A DNA stretch of 64,000 bases, from contig URKJ01000002.1 in assembly GCA_900548385.1 (NCBI GenBank), positions 124,001 to 188,000 on the forward strand. The letters are read 5' to 3'. The notes under the pieces were generated by a model that was not told the origin of the DNA, did no database searches, and was given only the letters and a program-made list of their open reading frames with translations. The translations under genes and the position numbers were made by a program. Shown in pieces: positions 37,278-47,500 of the stretch. This stretch comes from an uncultured bacterium. GTDB taxonomy: Bacteria; Verrucomicrobiota; Lentisphaeria; Victivallales; UBA1829. Each line of letters begins with the position of its first letter. Position 1 is the first letter of the stretch.

Positions 37278-40200
37278 ATATGTACTGCCGCGGAAAAGTT
37301 TTTTTCTGCTGCTGATGATCCTGGTCACGGCAGGCGGCATTTTCTCCTACTTCCGTCTGGGACGGTTGGAATATCCGAACTTCATGATCAAGAAAGCTTT
37401 GGTTGTCACCTCTTATCCGGGAGCGACGGCACAGGAAGTCGAAGAGGAGGTCACGGACAAACTGGAGGAAGAGATCCAGAAAATGTCGCAGCTCGACAAT
37501 ATCACTTCCGTCAGCCGGGCCGGCCTGTCGGTGATCTATGTGGAAATCCGCCCGGAATTCCGCACGACGGAAATGCAGCAGATCTGGGATGAACTGCGAC
37601 GCAAGGTCCACGACATCACGCCGAAACTCCCGGCAGGCACCGGAACTCCAAAAGTCCGCGATGACTTCGGCGACGTTTACGGCATTTATCTGGCGCTGAC
37701 CGGCGATGGGTATTCCACGGATGAACTGAAAAATTATGCGGACCTGCTGAAAAAAGAACTGTTGCGGGTGCCGAATGTCGCCAAAGTGGATTTCTGGGGC
37801 GTTCAGGAAAAAGTCGTCTATGTTGAATTCAACCGCGCCAGACTTGCCACTCTCGGAATTCCGCACGAAAAACTGTTTGCCACCCTTGACCGGAACAACC
37901 GGATCGCAGAATCGGGTCAAATTGAAATCGACGGCGAATATCCTTTCTTCCGGGTAACCGGAGCCATTGACGGAGTAAAGGCGATCGAAGAACTTCAGAT
38001 CGCGGATTCGCAAGGGAAGCTGATCCGGCTCGGCGATGTCGCCGCCGTAAGCCGCGGGCATAAGGAACCGCCGGAACGGATCATGCGGCGGAACGGTGTG
38101 GAAGCGATCGGAATCGGCGTATCAATCGTCGACGGCGGAAATGTCGTCGATCTTGGAAATGCCGTCAAACAACTGCTTAAAGACACCGAATCAAGCCGTC
38201 CGGCGGGAATGGAACTTTCCTCCATCAATTTTCAGGCGGATGACGTGAAAAACTCCCTGAACGAATTTCTGGTCAATCTGCTGGAATCCGTAGTGATCGT
38301 CATTGCAATCCTGCTGTTGACTATGGGATGGCGTTCCGGCGTGATCATCGGCATCACGCTTCTGCTGATCATCCTCGGCACTTTTATCGGTATGGACCTG
38401 ATGAAAATAGACATGCAGCTGATCTCCCTCGGCGCTCTGATCATCGCTTTGGGAATGCTGGTCGACAACGCGATAGTCATCGTCGACAGCTTTCTGGTCA
38501 AAACCGCCCGTGGAACAGACCGCGAACAGGCGGCGGTTCAATCCGTGACTGAAACTCAATGGCCGCTGTTCGGAGCCACGGTTGTGGCGATCCTCGCTTT
38601 TTTGGCAATCGGCTTCAATCCGGGCAACATCGGAGATTTCTGCAGCTCTCTGTTCTTTGTAATCATGATCTCCCTGTTTCTCAGCTGGATCATGGCACTG
38701 GTGTTCACACCGCTGCTCTGCCTCTGGCTGCTGCCGGAGTCGTCCGTTCAACCGGAAGACGGCAGGGAAGTGTATTCAGGCCGCATTTACCGCTGCTACC
38801 GGAAATTACTGAACCTGACGCTCCGTTATCGGAAAACGACAGTCTTCCTGCTGCTTCTTGCCTTGGTCGGAGCGTTTTTCGGCAACCGCTTTGTGCCGAA
38901 AACGTTTTTCCCGTATTCCACCCGGAAACAGTTTTACATTGATTACTGGGGAAACCCCGCCAACCATATCAGCCGGACTCATCGCGATGTTGCAGCAATC
39001 GCCAAACACCTGCGGACACTGGAAGGAGTCGTTTCCACGACGGAACTGATCGGAGAAGGAACTCTGCGCTTCGTATTGACCTATGATTACAACAGCCAGT
39101 CTCCGGATTATGGTCAGATTCTGATCGAAGTCGACGACCACCGCCGGATCGGCACACTGGTTCCGCAGATAGAGCGGTATCTGGCAGAGACTTATCCGGA
39201 TGCCGATTGCCTAGTTCAGCGATATGCGGAGGGGACGCCGATCCCGTTCAAAATCGAAGCACGTTTCCGCGGTCCCGATCCGCAAGTCCTGCGCGGGTTG
39301 GCGGAACAGGCCAAAGAGATCATGCGGCGGCATCCCAATACCCGTTATATCCGTGACGACTGGCGCGATCCGGTTAAAAATCTGCAATTACAATATTCCG
39401 ATGTAAAAGCACGCCGGACCGGCATTTCCCGCGAGGATTTCGCCAACTCCGTTCAATGGAGCCTGAACGGTCTGAAAGTCGGCGTATTCCGCGAAAAAAA
39501 CGAACTCATTCCGATCATCTCGCGCCCGGTCGAAGCGGAACGGCAGAACAGCCGCAATTTCGGCGACATTCAGGTCTACAGCTCGGTCACCGGTAAATAT
39601 TATCCCATTGGGCAGATTTGCGACGATACCTCAATCAAGTGGGAGCCGATACAAATACGGCATCGGGACCGGATTCCGGCGATCACCGTGCAGTGCTCGC
39701 AAAAGAACGGAACCGCTGCCGAATTACAGAAAGAACTGGAGCAGGAACTGGCAAAAATCCAACTGCCTCCGCTGTATAAACTTGAGTGGGGAGGAGAAAA
39801 GTACCAGAGCCAGATCGCGCAAGCCGGTTTAAAGAAACTTTTCCCCGTCAGCCTGGTACTGATGTTCATTGTGGTCGCAATGCTGTTCCGGACGCTGCGC
39901 GAAAGCGGTATCGCATTTGCAGTCCTGCCGTTTGCACTGATCGGCGTTGTCGGAGGATTGCTGCTGCTCGGCCTGCCATTCGGCTTCATGGCGATCCTCG
40001 GTTTTCTCGGTCTGTCCGGAATGATGCTGAAAAACGCTATCGTATTACTGGATCAGATCAATCTGGAACTGGAACAGGAAACAAGCCGCTACGAAGCCGT
40101 CATCAATGCCTCCGTCAGCCGTCTGAGACCTGTCACAATGGCGGCGGGCACAACCATTCTCGGCGTGGCGCCGCTGCTGACGCATGTCTTTTTTGATTCG

Positions 40201-40320
40201 ATGGCGGCAACCATCATGTTCGGATTGATCGGAGCAACACTGCTGACTCTGCTCGCGGTTCCGGTTCTGTACGCAATCCTCTTTCAGCTGCCGGTTTCTC
40301 CGGAAAACAGCGTAAAATAA
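37264..40320 (+). CDS. RND-family efflux permease
   Basis: This inner-membrane proton-driven exporter of 1018 residues is the usual length for AcrB/MdtB-type proteins. It has a first membrane helix near 12-30, two large periplasmic loops and the 12-helix plan, with the proton-relay block GALIIALGMLVDNAIVIVDSFL near 388-409 carrying the DN pair. The early GATAQEVEEEVTDKLEEEI segment and a late LGLPFGFMAILGFLGLSGMMLKNAIVLLDQI block are typical. The start at 37264 follows GGAGG inside the adaptor gene. No outer-membrane factor gene is next to it, so a TolC-like partner must be encoded elsewhere. Confidence 0.93.
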   Translation: MRLIEYVLPRKSFFLLLMILVTAGGIFSYFRLGRLEYPNFMIKKALVVTSYPGATAQEVEEEVTDKLEEEIQKMSQLDNITSVSRAGLSVIYVEIRPEFRTTEMQQIWDELRRKVHDITPKLPAGTGTPKVRDDFGDVYGIYLALTGDGYSTDELKNYADLLKKELLRVPNVAKVDFWGVQEKVVYVEFNRARLATLGIPHEKLFATLDRNNRIAESGQIEIDGEYPFFRVTGAIDGVKAIEELQIADSQGKLIRLGDVAAVSRGHKEPPERIMRRNGVEAIGIGVSIVDGGNVVDLGNAVKQLLKDTESSRPAGMELSSINFQADDVKNSLNEFLVNLLESVVIVIAILLLTMGWRSGVIIGITLLLIILGTFIGMDLMKIDMQLISLGALIIALGMLVDNAIVIVDSFLVKTARGTDREQAAVQSVTETQWPLFGATVVAILAFLAIGFNPGNIGDFCSSLFFVIMISLFLSWIMALVFTPLLCLWLLPESSVQPEDGREVYSGRIYRCYRKLLNLTLRYRKTTVFLLLLALVGAFFGNRFVPKTFFPYSTRKQFYIDYWGNPANHISRTHRDVAAIAKHLRTLEGVVSTTELIGEGTLRFVLTYDYNSQSPDYGQILIEVDDHRRIGTLVPQIERYLAETYPDADCLVQRYAEGTPIPFKIEARFRGPDPQVLRGLAEQAKEIMRRHPNTRYIRDDWRDPVKNLQLQYSDVKARRTGISREDFANSVQWSLNGLKVGVFREKNELIPIISRPVEAERQNSRNFGDIQVYSSVTGKYYPIGQICDDTSIKWEPIQIRHRDRIPAITVQCSQKNGTAAELQKELEQELAKIQLPPLYKLEWGGEKYQSQIAQAGLKKLFPVSLVLMFIVVAMLFRTLRESGIAFAVLPFALIGVVGGLLLLGLPFGFMAILGFLGLSGMMLKNAIVLLDQINLELEQETSRYEAVINASVSRLRPVTMAAGTTILGVAPLLTHVFFDSMAATIMFGLIGATLLTLLAVPVLYAILFQLPVSPENSVK

Positions 40321-40326
40321 AAAACA

Positions 40327-40365
40327 GAAACCGTCTTTCGGACACAAATTCCGGAAGACGGTTTC
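40327..40365 (-). terminator. terminator between convergent permease and isomerase genes
   Basis: A 15-bp stem (40327-40341 and 40351-40365, one G-T pair) with a 9-base loop lies between the two convergent genes. On the minus strand it is followed by a T-rich run, so it best serves the minus-strand isomerase gene and may also work in the other direction. Confidence 0.75.
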
Positions 40366-40383
40366 CCGTAAAAACAGAGCTGT

Positions 40384-41268
40384 TTATGCCGGATTGGGGA
40401 CAAAATCTCCGCCACGGCAGCGTTTAAGGTAGTTGAGCCCTGCGACCTGACCGGTCATTTCAAGCTCGTTCCGGTAAACGGGATCATGCCAGCCCTCAAT
40501 GTCGATATTACCCTGATAACCGTATTTGCGGAGCTCGGAAATAATGTCCGTCCAGTTGCTGTCGCCGAAACCGGGAGTGCGATGCCAGCACCACTGTTCC
40601 CAAAGACCGTTTTTCGCAAGCAGGTCTTTGCGGACGGTCGCATCCTTACCGTGGATATGGAACATGCGCGGCATCCAGTCCCGGATCTGCGGAAGCGGGT
40701 CAATCATCTGCACCATCTGATGACAGGGCTCCCATTCAAGGCCGATATTTTCCGCAGGGACCGCTTCAAACATCAGTTCCCAGCAGCGCGGATTCATCGC
40801 GAGATTGTATGTTGTGGAATTCCAGTTGCCGCCCATGTTGCAGTTTTCAAACGCGATCCGGACTCCTTTCGATGCGGCGAATTCCGCCAGCGGCATCCAA
40901 ACCTCCTTGAACCGTTCCATGGATTCGGGAACTTTCTTACCGGTCAGAGAACCGGTGAAGCCGGTGACGAGGTTCGTATGAAACAGGTGCGCACACTCGA
41001 TCGCATGTTTGAAACAATCACGGGTCAGCTGTGCCTCTTCGGTATCCATCAGAGGATTGCCGAATACGCTGATGCAGGAAATCTCGATGTCTTTTCCTTC
41101 CAGTTCCGGCATTACTTTTTCCGCAAGTTTCTCCGGCGGGAGTCCCTGGTAATTGCCGTTCGGATAGGTCAGCGCAAAACATTCAAAACCATGTGGAATG
41201 ATCTGGCGGATATAGTCACCCGCAGCCGCTTCTGCACGCACCATTGTACCGATTCGGATATTCTTCAT
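40384..41268 (-). CDS. TIM-barrel sugar isomerase/epimerase (xylose isomerase-like)
   Basis: This 294-residue protein of the xylose isomerase-like TIM-barrel superfamily is probably metal-dependent and cytoplasmic. The likely ligands are Glu in IAFENCNMGG near 140, Glu in GLEWEPCHQ near 178, His in FHIHGKDA near 202, and Glu in NIDIEGWHDP near 263. It is not closely alike to the isomerase at 26951. It stands alone with its own promoter, facing the RND pump; its substrate is unknown. GGATGG precedes the ATG. Confidence 0.82.
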   Translation of the reverse strand: MKNIRIGTMVRAEAAAGDYIRQIIPHGFECFALTYPNGNYQGLPPEKLAEKVMPELEGKDIEISCISVFGNPLMDTEEAQLTRDCFKHAIECAHLFHTNLVTGFTGSLTGKKVPESMERFKEVWMPLAEFAASKGVRIAFENCNMGGNWNSTTYNLAMNPRCWELMFEAVPAENIGLEWEPCHQMVQMIDPLPQIRDWMPRMFHIHGKDATVRKDLLAKNGLWEQWCWHRTPGFGDSNWTDIISELRKYGYQGNIDIEGWHDPVYRNELEMTGQVAGLNYLKRCRGGDFVPNPA

Positions 41269-41326
41269 GCTCGTTCCATCCTTCTTTTGTTAAAAATACC
41301 GCACCGTCAGTGAGGTTCTGAAGAAT

Positions 41327-41355
41327 AATATACCCGTACGGCCGGCACGGTTCAA
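41327..41355 (-). promoter_or_regulatory. sigma-70 promoter of the isomerase gene
   Basis: On the minus strand TTGAAC (41350-41355), a 17-bp spacer and TATATT (41327-41332), 58 bp before the ATG. Confidence 0.6.
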
Positions 41356-41412
41356 GCATATTTCCATATACAAAATGTGATCGTTCCATACAGTTCGTGA
41401 CGGAACGGATCA

Positions 41413-42576
41413 TCAGGTCGATTTACGGATCACGAAGAAATAACTGTAGCACAGGAACGCAAGGGTCGGCCCGACGCCGCCGATAAACGGCGGAATATAT
41501 CCCTGCTTGCCGAGAACCAGAAAAATTTCCGTCATCATCTGGAAGATCACGATCGCCGCAACCGCCGTTACAATGGAGAGGAAAATTCCGGCGCGTTCGT
41601 TCTTTGCGGCAAGCGGAAGACCGAGAAACACGCACAGGAAACAGACCCAGGGGAATGCCAGGCGGTAATAAAGAATCGTCATATACACGTTCTTCAACGA
41701 GGGAACCATTGTCGGATTATCCTTGAGAATCGCATAGATCGCATAGGAGGAAAGTTCATCCGGCGGACGGATCGCATTGCTGATGTTGTCCGTTGTTTCG
41801 GGGATCTCGTCCGGCGTGAAACGCAACTCGCTGTAACGCTCCTCCGCTCCGGGGACATGGATCAATTCGCTGTACGGGGTCCGCTTGGCTCCGCGGAAGA
41901 CCCAGCCGGAAGGAGTATGCTCCGCCTCATCCGCCTGAAGATCCCATGCAAGAAAACGTTTGCCTTTTTCATCGACCTTATACTGTTTCAGGACGACCTG
42001 TTTCTGAACGCCGCCTTTGTCAAAATTCGTAAAAAGCCAGTCGCGGGTCTTGTCGGAACTGCGGTACTGAAGCATACTGTACATACGCTCCTCGTATTTC
42101 TCGTTGCCGAGCGTTTCGATCAGGATCTTCGCTTTCATGTCACAATCCGGAACCAGCTGTTCATTGAACCAGAAATTGACAAAAGTCACGCAAAGGGCGG
42201 CAACGTAAATCGCACCGCCGCAGCGGATCATGGAAAGCCCGGAGGCTCGCATCGCCGTGATCTCACGGGTTCTGCCGAGGTTGGCGATGCAGTACATGCA
42301 GGAGAGCAGTACGGAAATCGGCAGGACAAACCGGATATTGCCCGGCATTTTCAAAATAAAATATCTCGCAGCCAGCAACGGCGAAGCCTTGTATTCCAGA
42401 AATTCGGAGAGATCGTTGAAAATGTCACCGATCAGGAACAGCAGAGTGAATGTGAACGACAGAACGGAAAAAGGAATCAGAAACTCCCGCAGGACATAAA
42501 GATCAAGAATCGGAAGCCAACGGAACGTTCTGCCCCGGTTGATCGTTTTCAACAAAAACCGTTCATCTTGTGCCAT
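41413..42576 (-). CDS. LptF/LptG-family permease (YjgP/YjgQ)
   Basis: This 387-residue inner-membrane protein of the LPS export ABC transporter family moves LPS out of the membrane with LptB and LptC. Three N-terminal helices are seen (LREFLIPFSVLSFTFTLLFLI, then a PGNIRFVLPISVLLSCMYCIANL block, typical of the family, then ALCVTFVNFWF), followed by a large periplasmic beta-jellyroll (about 140-300) and three C-terminal helices. Only one such gene is here; F and G cannot be told apart. The ATG at 42576 is chosen over the longer frame from 42648, which would add 24 residues unlike the family. Confidence 0.87.
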   Translation of the reverse strand: MAQDERFLLKTINRGRTFRWLPILDLYVLREFLIPFSVLSFTFTLLFLIGDIFNDLSEFLEYKASPLLAARYFILKMPGNIRFVLPISVLLSCMYCIANLGRTREITAMRASGLSMIRCGGAIYVAALCVTFVNFWFNEQLVPDCDMKAKILIETLGNEKYEERMYSMLQYRSSDKTRDWLFTNFDKGGVQKQVVLKQYKVDEKGKRFLAWDLQADEAEHTPSGWVFRGAKRTPYSELIHVPGAEERYSELRFTPDEIPETTDNISNAIRPPDELSSYAIYAILKDNPTMVPSLKNVYMTILYYRLAFPWVCFLCVFLGLPLAAKNERAGIFLSIVTAVAAIVIFQMMTEIFLVLGKQGYIPPFIGGVGPTLAFLCYSYFFVIRKST

Positions 42577-42634
42577 ATTCAAATCATTTCTCTGTTGCTG
42601 CCGTTCGGAGCAGATAACATAGTGCAGAAAAGTT

Positions 42635-42681
42635 AAAAAACAAGCCACAGGACAGACTTTTCAGAAAAAACCATCCTGCGG
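42635..42681 (-). terminator. probable terminator after rpsU
   Basis: On the minus strand CCGCAGGA (42674-42681) and TCCTGTGG (42645-42652) pair over eight positions, one of them G-U, and a T-rich run follows. The loop is long (about 21 bases), so the call is moderate. Confidence 0.5.
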
Positions 42682-42701
42682 CATGCAAACACGCTTTCCC
42701 G

Positions 42702-42869
42702 TCAGCCTCTGCGGCGCTGGGTGCGGCGTTTCTTCTCACTCGGCTTTTCGAAGTGTCTTCTGTTGCGAAGTTCCTTGAGGGTGCCTTCTTTGTCGAGTTT
42801 CTTTTTCAGCTTGCGGAGAGCGCGATCAATCGGCTCGCCTTTTTTCAGTCTGACTTCCGTTGCTTCCAT
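42702..42869 (-). CDS. rpsU: 30S ribosomal protein S21
   Basis: This small basic protein of 55 residues belongs to the small ribosomal subunit. The sequence reads [20 protein letters not shown], then [20 protein letters not shown], ending in a Lys/Arg-rich tail, which matches bS21 throughout. A long GGGGGGTG ribosome site precedes the ATG. It lies 45 bp downstream of rpoD on the same strand, an echo of the rpsU-dnaG-rpoD operon of other bacteria, but with the order changed and dnaG absent. Confidence 0.95.
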   Translation of the reverse strand: MEATEVRLKKGEPIDRALRKLKKKLDKEGTLKELRNRRHFEKPSEKKRRTQRRRG

Positions 42870-42914
42870 TGTATTCACCCCCCTTCATCTGTTCCGTAAG
42901 TATTTCATTGTTCA

Positions 42915-44423
42915 TCAGTCGTTTGTAAAATCCGCTTCGTCGGCAAGCATGGATTTCAGCTTGCTCAAAGCCTGATTCTGTATCTGGCGCACGCGCTCAC
43001 GGGTCCTGCCGATCTCCTGGCTGACCTCTTCCAATGTACGTGGACGGTGGTTGTCGAGTCCGAACCGCATTCTAAGAATCATGCGTTCACGCTCGTCCAG
43101 ATCGCGCAGGAGTTCCACCAGACGCTTGATCGACTCCACATCACCGAGAATCCGGTCGGGAGTCATGGCACCGCGGTCCGGGATAATATCCTGAAACTCG
43201 CCGTCTTCGCCCTGCTGAATCGGGTCATGCAGCGAGAACGTCTTCAAATCCGCCAGCCGGAGCCCGGCAACGGTACGTTCGCTGAAATCAAGATTCGCGG
43301 CGATTTCCGCATCGGTCGGTTCGCGTCCGAGCTTCTCCGCAAGTTTCATGCGCACAGATTTAATTTTATTGATTTTCCCGGCGGACTGCACAGGAATCCG
43401 GATTGTCCGGCTCTGATTCGCAAGAGCACGGCGCATGGACTGTTTGATCCACCATGCAGCGTAGGAGCTGAATTTCGCACCCTTTGCAGGGTCGAATTTC
43501 TCCACGGCGCGCATCAGACCGATATTTCCTTCGGAGATCAGGTCGAGCAGCGGCAGACCGAGTCCTTTAAAGTCATGGGCGATTTTCACAACGAGACGCA
43601 GGTTCGCCTGAATCAGCGTGGCACGGGCTTCATCATGCTCACCGGTATCACGCCCGTGGATCTTGGCGGCAAGGTCCACCTCTTCCGCTTTTGAAACGAG
43701 AGAGATCTGACCGATGTCCTGCATATAGACTTTCATCGTATCGTTTTTGGAAGCGGAAACAGGAGCAAGTTTGGAGTTCTTTTTCTTATCCTCCTCACTT
43801 TCGCCCTCTTTCTTCTCCTCTTCCAGATCAAGCGACTCGTCCTCTTCGTTCTTGTACGCTTCCTGATCGTCAATATCCTCAGGGAGCGCATCATCCGCCG
43901 GCGGCTCCGGCTCCTCTTCATAAGGAGGGAGATTGGCGTCATCGTCCGGCTTCGGGGGAGGAATCACAAAATCATCGTCATCCTCGACCTTCTTTTTCGC
44001 CTTCCCGGACTTGACGGGCTCTTCCGCTTTCACGGGCTTCGTCTTTTTGACCGGTACGGCAACAACTTCCGGTTTTGCTTTCACCGTTTTTTTCGCAACG
44101 GCGGGTTTCACCGTTTTTTCCACAGTCTTCTTTTCCGGGACTTTTTTGGAAACAGTCTTTTCCGCTGTCTCTGTTTTCTTCACTGTTTTTTCCGAAACGG
44201 CAGCGGCAGGTTTGGTTTTCGTCAATTTTTTTTCCGTCGGTGACGATTTTTTTTCCGCACGATCCAAAATTTTGCTGTCCGTTTTTTTCGCGGAAACAGC
44301 TTTCGCGTCGGTTTTGACGCCCTTTTTTGCTGGGGAAACAGATTTTTCAGCAATTTTTACTGAAGACTTTTCAATTTTGCCCTTGACTTTTGGGCTTTTG
44401 TCTTTTCTATTTGTCCCTGACAT
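42915..44423 (-). CDS. rpoD: primary RNA polymerase sigma factor (RpoD/SigA)
   Basis: This 502-residue sigma-70 has region 1.2 (DTMKVYMQDIGQISLVSKAEE, about 228-248), region 2 (NLRLVVKIAHDFKGLGLPLLDL, then FSSYAAWWIKQSMRRAL), region 3, and region 4 with TLEEVSQEIGRTRERVRQIQ. The first 220 residues are low complexity: about 130 Lys/Val/Thr/Ala-rich residues with repeated KKT and EKTV, then a very acidic stretch (EDDDDF, EEEPEPP). There is no normal region 1.1 fold visible there. The start at 44423 has no good ribosome site. It is divergent from mfd and is followed by rpsU. Confidence 0.92.
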   Translation of the reverse strand: MSGTNRKDKSPKVKGKIEKSSVKIAEKSVSPAKKGVKTDAKAVSAKKTDSKILDRAEKKSSPTEKKLTKTKPAAAVSEKTVKKTETAEKTVSKKVPEKKTVEKTVKPAVAKKTVKAKPEVVAVPVKKTKPVKAEEPVKSGKAKKKVEDDDDFVIPPPKPDDDANLPPYEEEPEPPADDALPEDIDDQEAYKNEEDESLDLEEEKKEGESEEDKKKNSKLAPVSASKNDTMKVYMQDIGQISLVSKAEEVDLAAKIHGRDTGEHDEARATLIQANLRLVVKIAHDFKGLGLPLLDLISEGNIGLMRAVEKFDPAKGAKFSSYAAWWIKQSMRRALANQSRTIRIPVQSAGKINKIKSVRMKLAEKLGREPTDAEIAANLDFSERTVAGLRLADLKTFSLHDPIQQGEDGEFQDIIPDRGAMTPDRILGDVESIKRLVELLRDLDERERMILRMRFGLDNHRPRTLEEVSQEIGRTRERVRQIQNQALSKLKSMLADEADFTND

Positions 44424-44496
44424 AGCTTTGCTTTTGTTTTTGGTTGTTTGCCGGAGAAAAAAATCCGACGGTTACTACGAACATACGCAGTTGGAA

Positions 44497-44524
44497 AGTA
44501 TATCATAAAATGAAAAAAAGTCAA
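44497..44524 (-). promoter_or_regulatory. sigma-70 promoter of rpoD
   Basis: On the minus strand TTGACT (44519-44524), a 16-bp spacer and TATACT (44497-44502). It lies within the first codons of the divergent mfd gene, giving rpoD a leader of about 66 bases. Confidence 0.6.
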
Positions 44525-47500
44525 GACAAAAAAGAGAATAAATTTAAAAATATTTTCTCGGCCTGGCTGTCAGCGCAGCAGAAGGAAGAAAATCGCAGTG
44601 TGCCCGTTGATGAAGATACCGCCGCACTGGAAGCGCTGCGGCTGTGTCTGTGCTGTCCGAACGGCAGGAAAGCGCTGCTCGCGGCCCCCTCCTACGGGAT
44701 CGCGGAACAGATGGCGCATGAGCTGAAAATCTGGACGGCGGCAGCGGAAGTCTCCGTAACAACGGCGCTGCTTCCCGAAGGCTCCTGGCGGGACACCGTC
44801 ACTTTGGACAGCGAATCCGCGCGGGCGGAACTGCTGGAGCGGATGACGGGAGACGATCCGCCGGATATCGTCATCGGTTCCGTTCTGGCGTTTCTCTCGC
44901 CGACCCCGGACCCGAAGGAATTCCAGGGATCGGGAATCATCCTCCATCGCGGCGGGAGCTTTCCGATGGCGAAACTGATCAAACATCTTGTGGCTCTCGG
45001 CTACGATGACGAACCGCAGGCGGTCGCTGTCGGCGAATTCTCGCGGCGCGGCGGAATTCTCGACATCTATTCTCCCGGAATGAAATTGCCCGTCCGGCTC
45101 GAATATTTCGGCGATGAAATCGAATCCCTGCGCGAATATTCCCCCGACAACGGACGTTCCGTCCGGGAGATCGAATCCTGCAAAATCATCGCCCGGTCCG
45201 GCTGTGAACAGGTCGACGGAACCGAAGAATATTTCGACTTTTCCGATTACGCCGGCGAACGCTTCCTGATCATTGATTCTCCGGATGCCTGCATGGAAGC
45301 CATTCAGAAATACGGCGGCACCAGAACCGAAACGCACTGGGAGGCATTCCGGCACAAGTTCGATCCGGTCCATGTCCTGTGGTCGGAACTGGAATGCATC
45401 GAACACGGGAAATCACCGGAACGGAGCTGCATCGGAGTCTCCCCGGCACTCCGTGCCAGCGCCGGAGACGAACGGGACACCGTCACGGAACTCTCCCGCA
45501 AACTGTCTGCCGACTTCGTCAACCGCGCTCTCAACGACGGCATGAACGTGATCCTCTCCACCAGCAAACCATCCGATGCGGAACACATTGCCGAATGGCT
45601 CCGGGAAAACAAGATCGCCGAATCGCCGAATCTGAACATCATGCCGCTCCATATCCCGTGCGGCGTAATGTTTCCCGCAGAAAAGACCCTGTTCCTGACG
45701 GAACGGGAACTCTTCCCCGCCTGTCTGCGCGGCAAAGACCGCGTCCGCAAAAGCGATGAACTGGAAGAGGATCTCATCAAAGCATCGCGAACGGAACTTG
45801 AAAATATGGCGGATATCGAAGTCGGCGACCTTACCGTTCATCTGAACTACGGACTCTGCCGCTACAAGGGAATTAAAACCATTAAGACCTCCGGCAGCTC
45901 CCTGGAATCGCTGGAACTGGAATTCGACGGAGAAAAGATCGTCTATGTTCCCGTCTGGCAGGCGCATCTGGTCTCCCGCTATGTGGGATCGCACCTGAAA
46001 GGGGCACAGCTCTCCAAGCTCGGTTCCTCGCGCTGGTCGAAAGCAAGGGAAGAGGCGGCAAGCTCCGCAAAAGGCCTTGCCTGTGAAATGCTGCGAATGC
46101 AGGCAATCCGGAAATCGTCGCCGGGAATGCCGTTCCCGCGGGACGGTTATGATCAGAAACTGTTTGAGGATTCATTCCCCTACGACGAAACGGAAGGACA
46201 GAAAAAGGCCGCTGCGGAGATCAAACACGATATGGAGTCCACGCGTCCGATGGACCGTCTGCTCTGCGGTGACGTCGGCTACGGAAAAACGGAAGTCGCA
46301 ATGCGTGCCGCGTTCAAATGCGCCGTTTCCGGAAAACAGGTCGCGCTTCTCGTGCCGACCACCGTTCTCGCCCAACAGCATTTTCTCAGTTTCACCGAAC
46401 GGTTCGCCGAATTCCCGATCGTGATCGAAACCCTGACCCGTCACAAGATGGGCAAGGAACGCAAACGCATTCTGGAACGGCTGGCGGACGGTTCCATCGA
46501 CATCATCATCGGGACGCATTCTCTGGTCGGTTCCGATGTCCACTTCCATGAACTCGGCCTTGTGATCATTGACGAGGAACAGCGGTTCGGCGTCGAACAC
46601 AAGGAAAAACTCAAGGCGGTACGTTCAACGGTCGATGTACTCACCATGACCGCGACGCCGATTCCGCGGACTCTGCACATGTCCATGTCCGGACTTCGCG
46701 ATCTGAGCGCAATCACCACCGCTCCGACGCGGCGGCTCCCCGTTCACACAGTCGTTGCACAACAGGAAGACGCTCTGGTCTCCGCGGCTCTCGCCCGTGA
46801 ACTCGGACGGGGCGGACAGGTCTTCTATATTCACGACCGCGTCAACACCATTGAGAAAACAGCGGAAAAAGTGCGCTCTCTCGCCCCGAATGCCAAGATC
46901 GCCGTCGCTCACGGGCAGATGCGCGGCAGCGAACTGGAAATGATCATGGGCAAATTCATCGACGGGGATATAGACGTTCTTGTCTGCACCACGATCATTG
47001 AATCCGGTATCGACATCCCGAACGCCAACACCATGATCATTGAACGCGCCGATATGTTCGGACTGGCGGAACTGCATCAGCTGCGCGGACGGGTAGGACG
47101 CTGGAACCGTCAGGCCTATGCGTATCTGCTCCTTCCGCCCTCCGGCGTGATGACGGGTGATGCGCGGCGGCGGATGCAGGCGATCCGGCGCTATACCCAT
47201 CTCGGTTCCGGTTTCCAGCTGGCAATCCGCGACCTGGAAATACGCGGAGCGGGAAACATCATCGGCGCGGAACAGAGCGGCCATGTCGACGCCATCGGTT
47301 TTCACCTCTACTGTCAGCTCCTGCGGGAGGCGGCGAACAATCTGCGCGGAATCCGGAATCCGCATCAGATCACCTGCGATCTGAATCTGGATTTTCTGGA
47401 ATATGCGCTCGTCACCGATAAAAAGCATATCGCCGCCAGCATTCCGCCGGATTACATCGAAGACGAACGGCTGCGGCTGGAAGCCTACCGCCGTCTTGCG

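Noticed and set aside
41357..41415. Imperfect hairpin at the stop codon of the LptF/G gene as terminator
   Set aside because: The stem has a bulge, overlaps the stop codon and lacks a clear T-run, so it is not listed.
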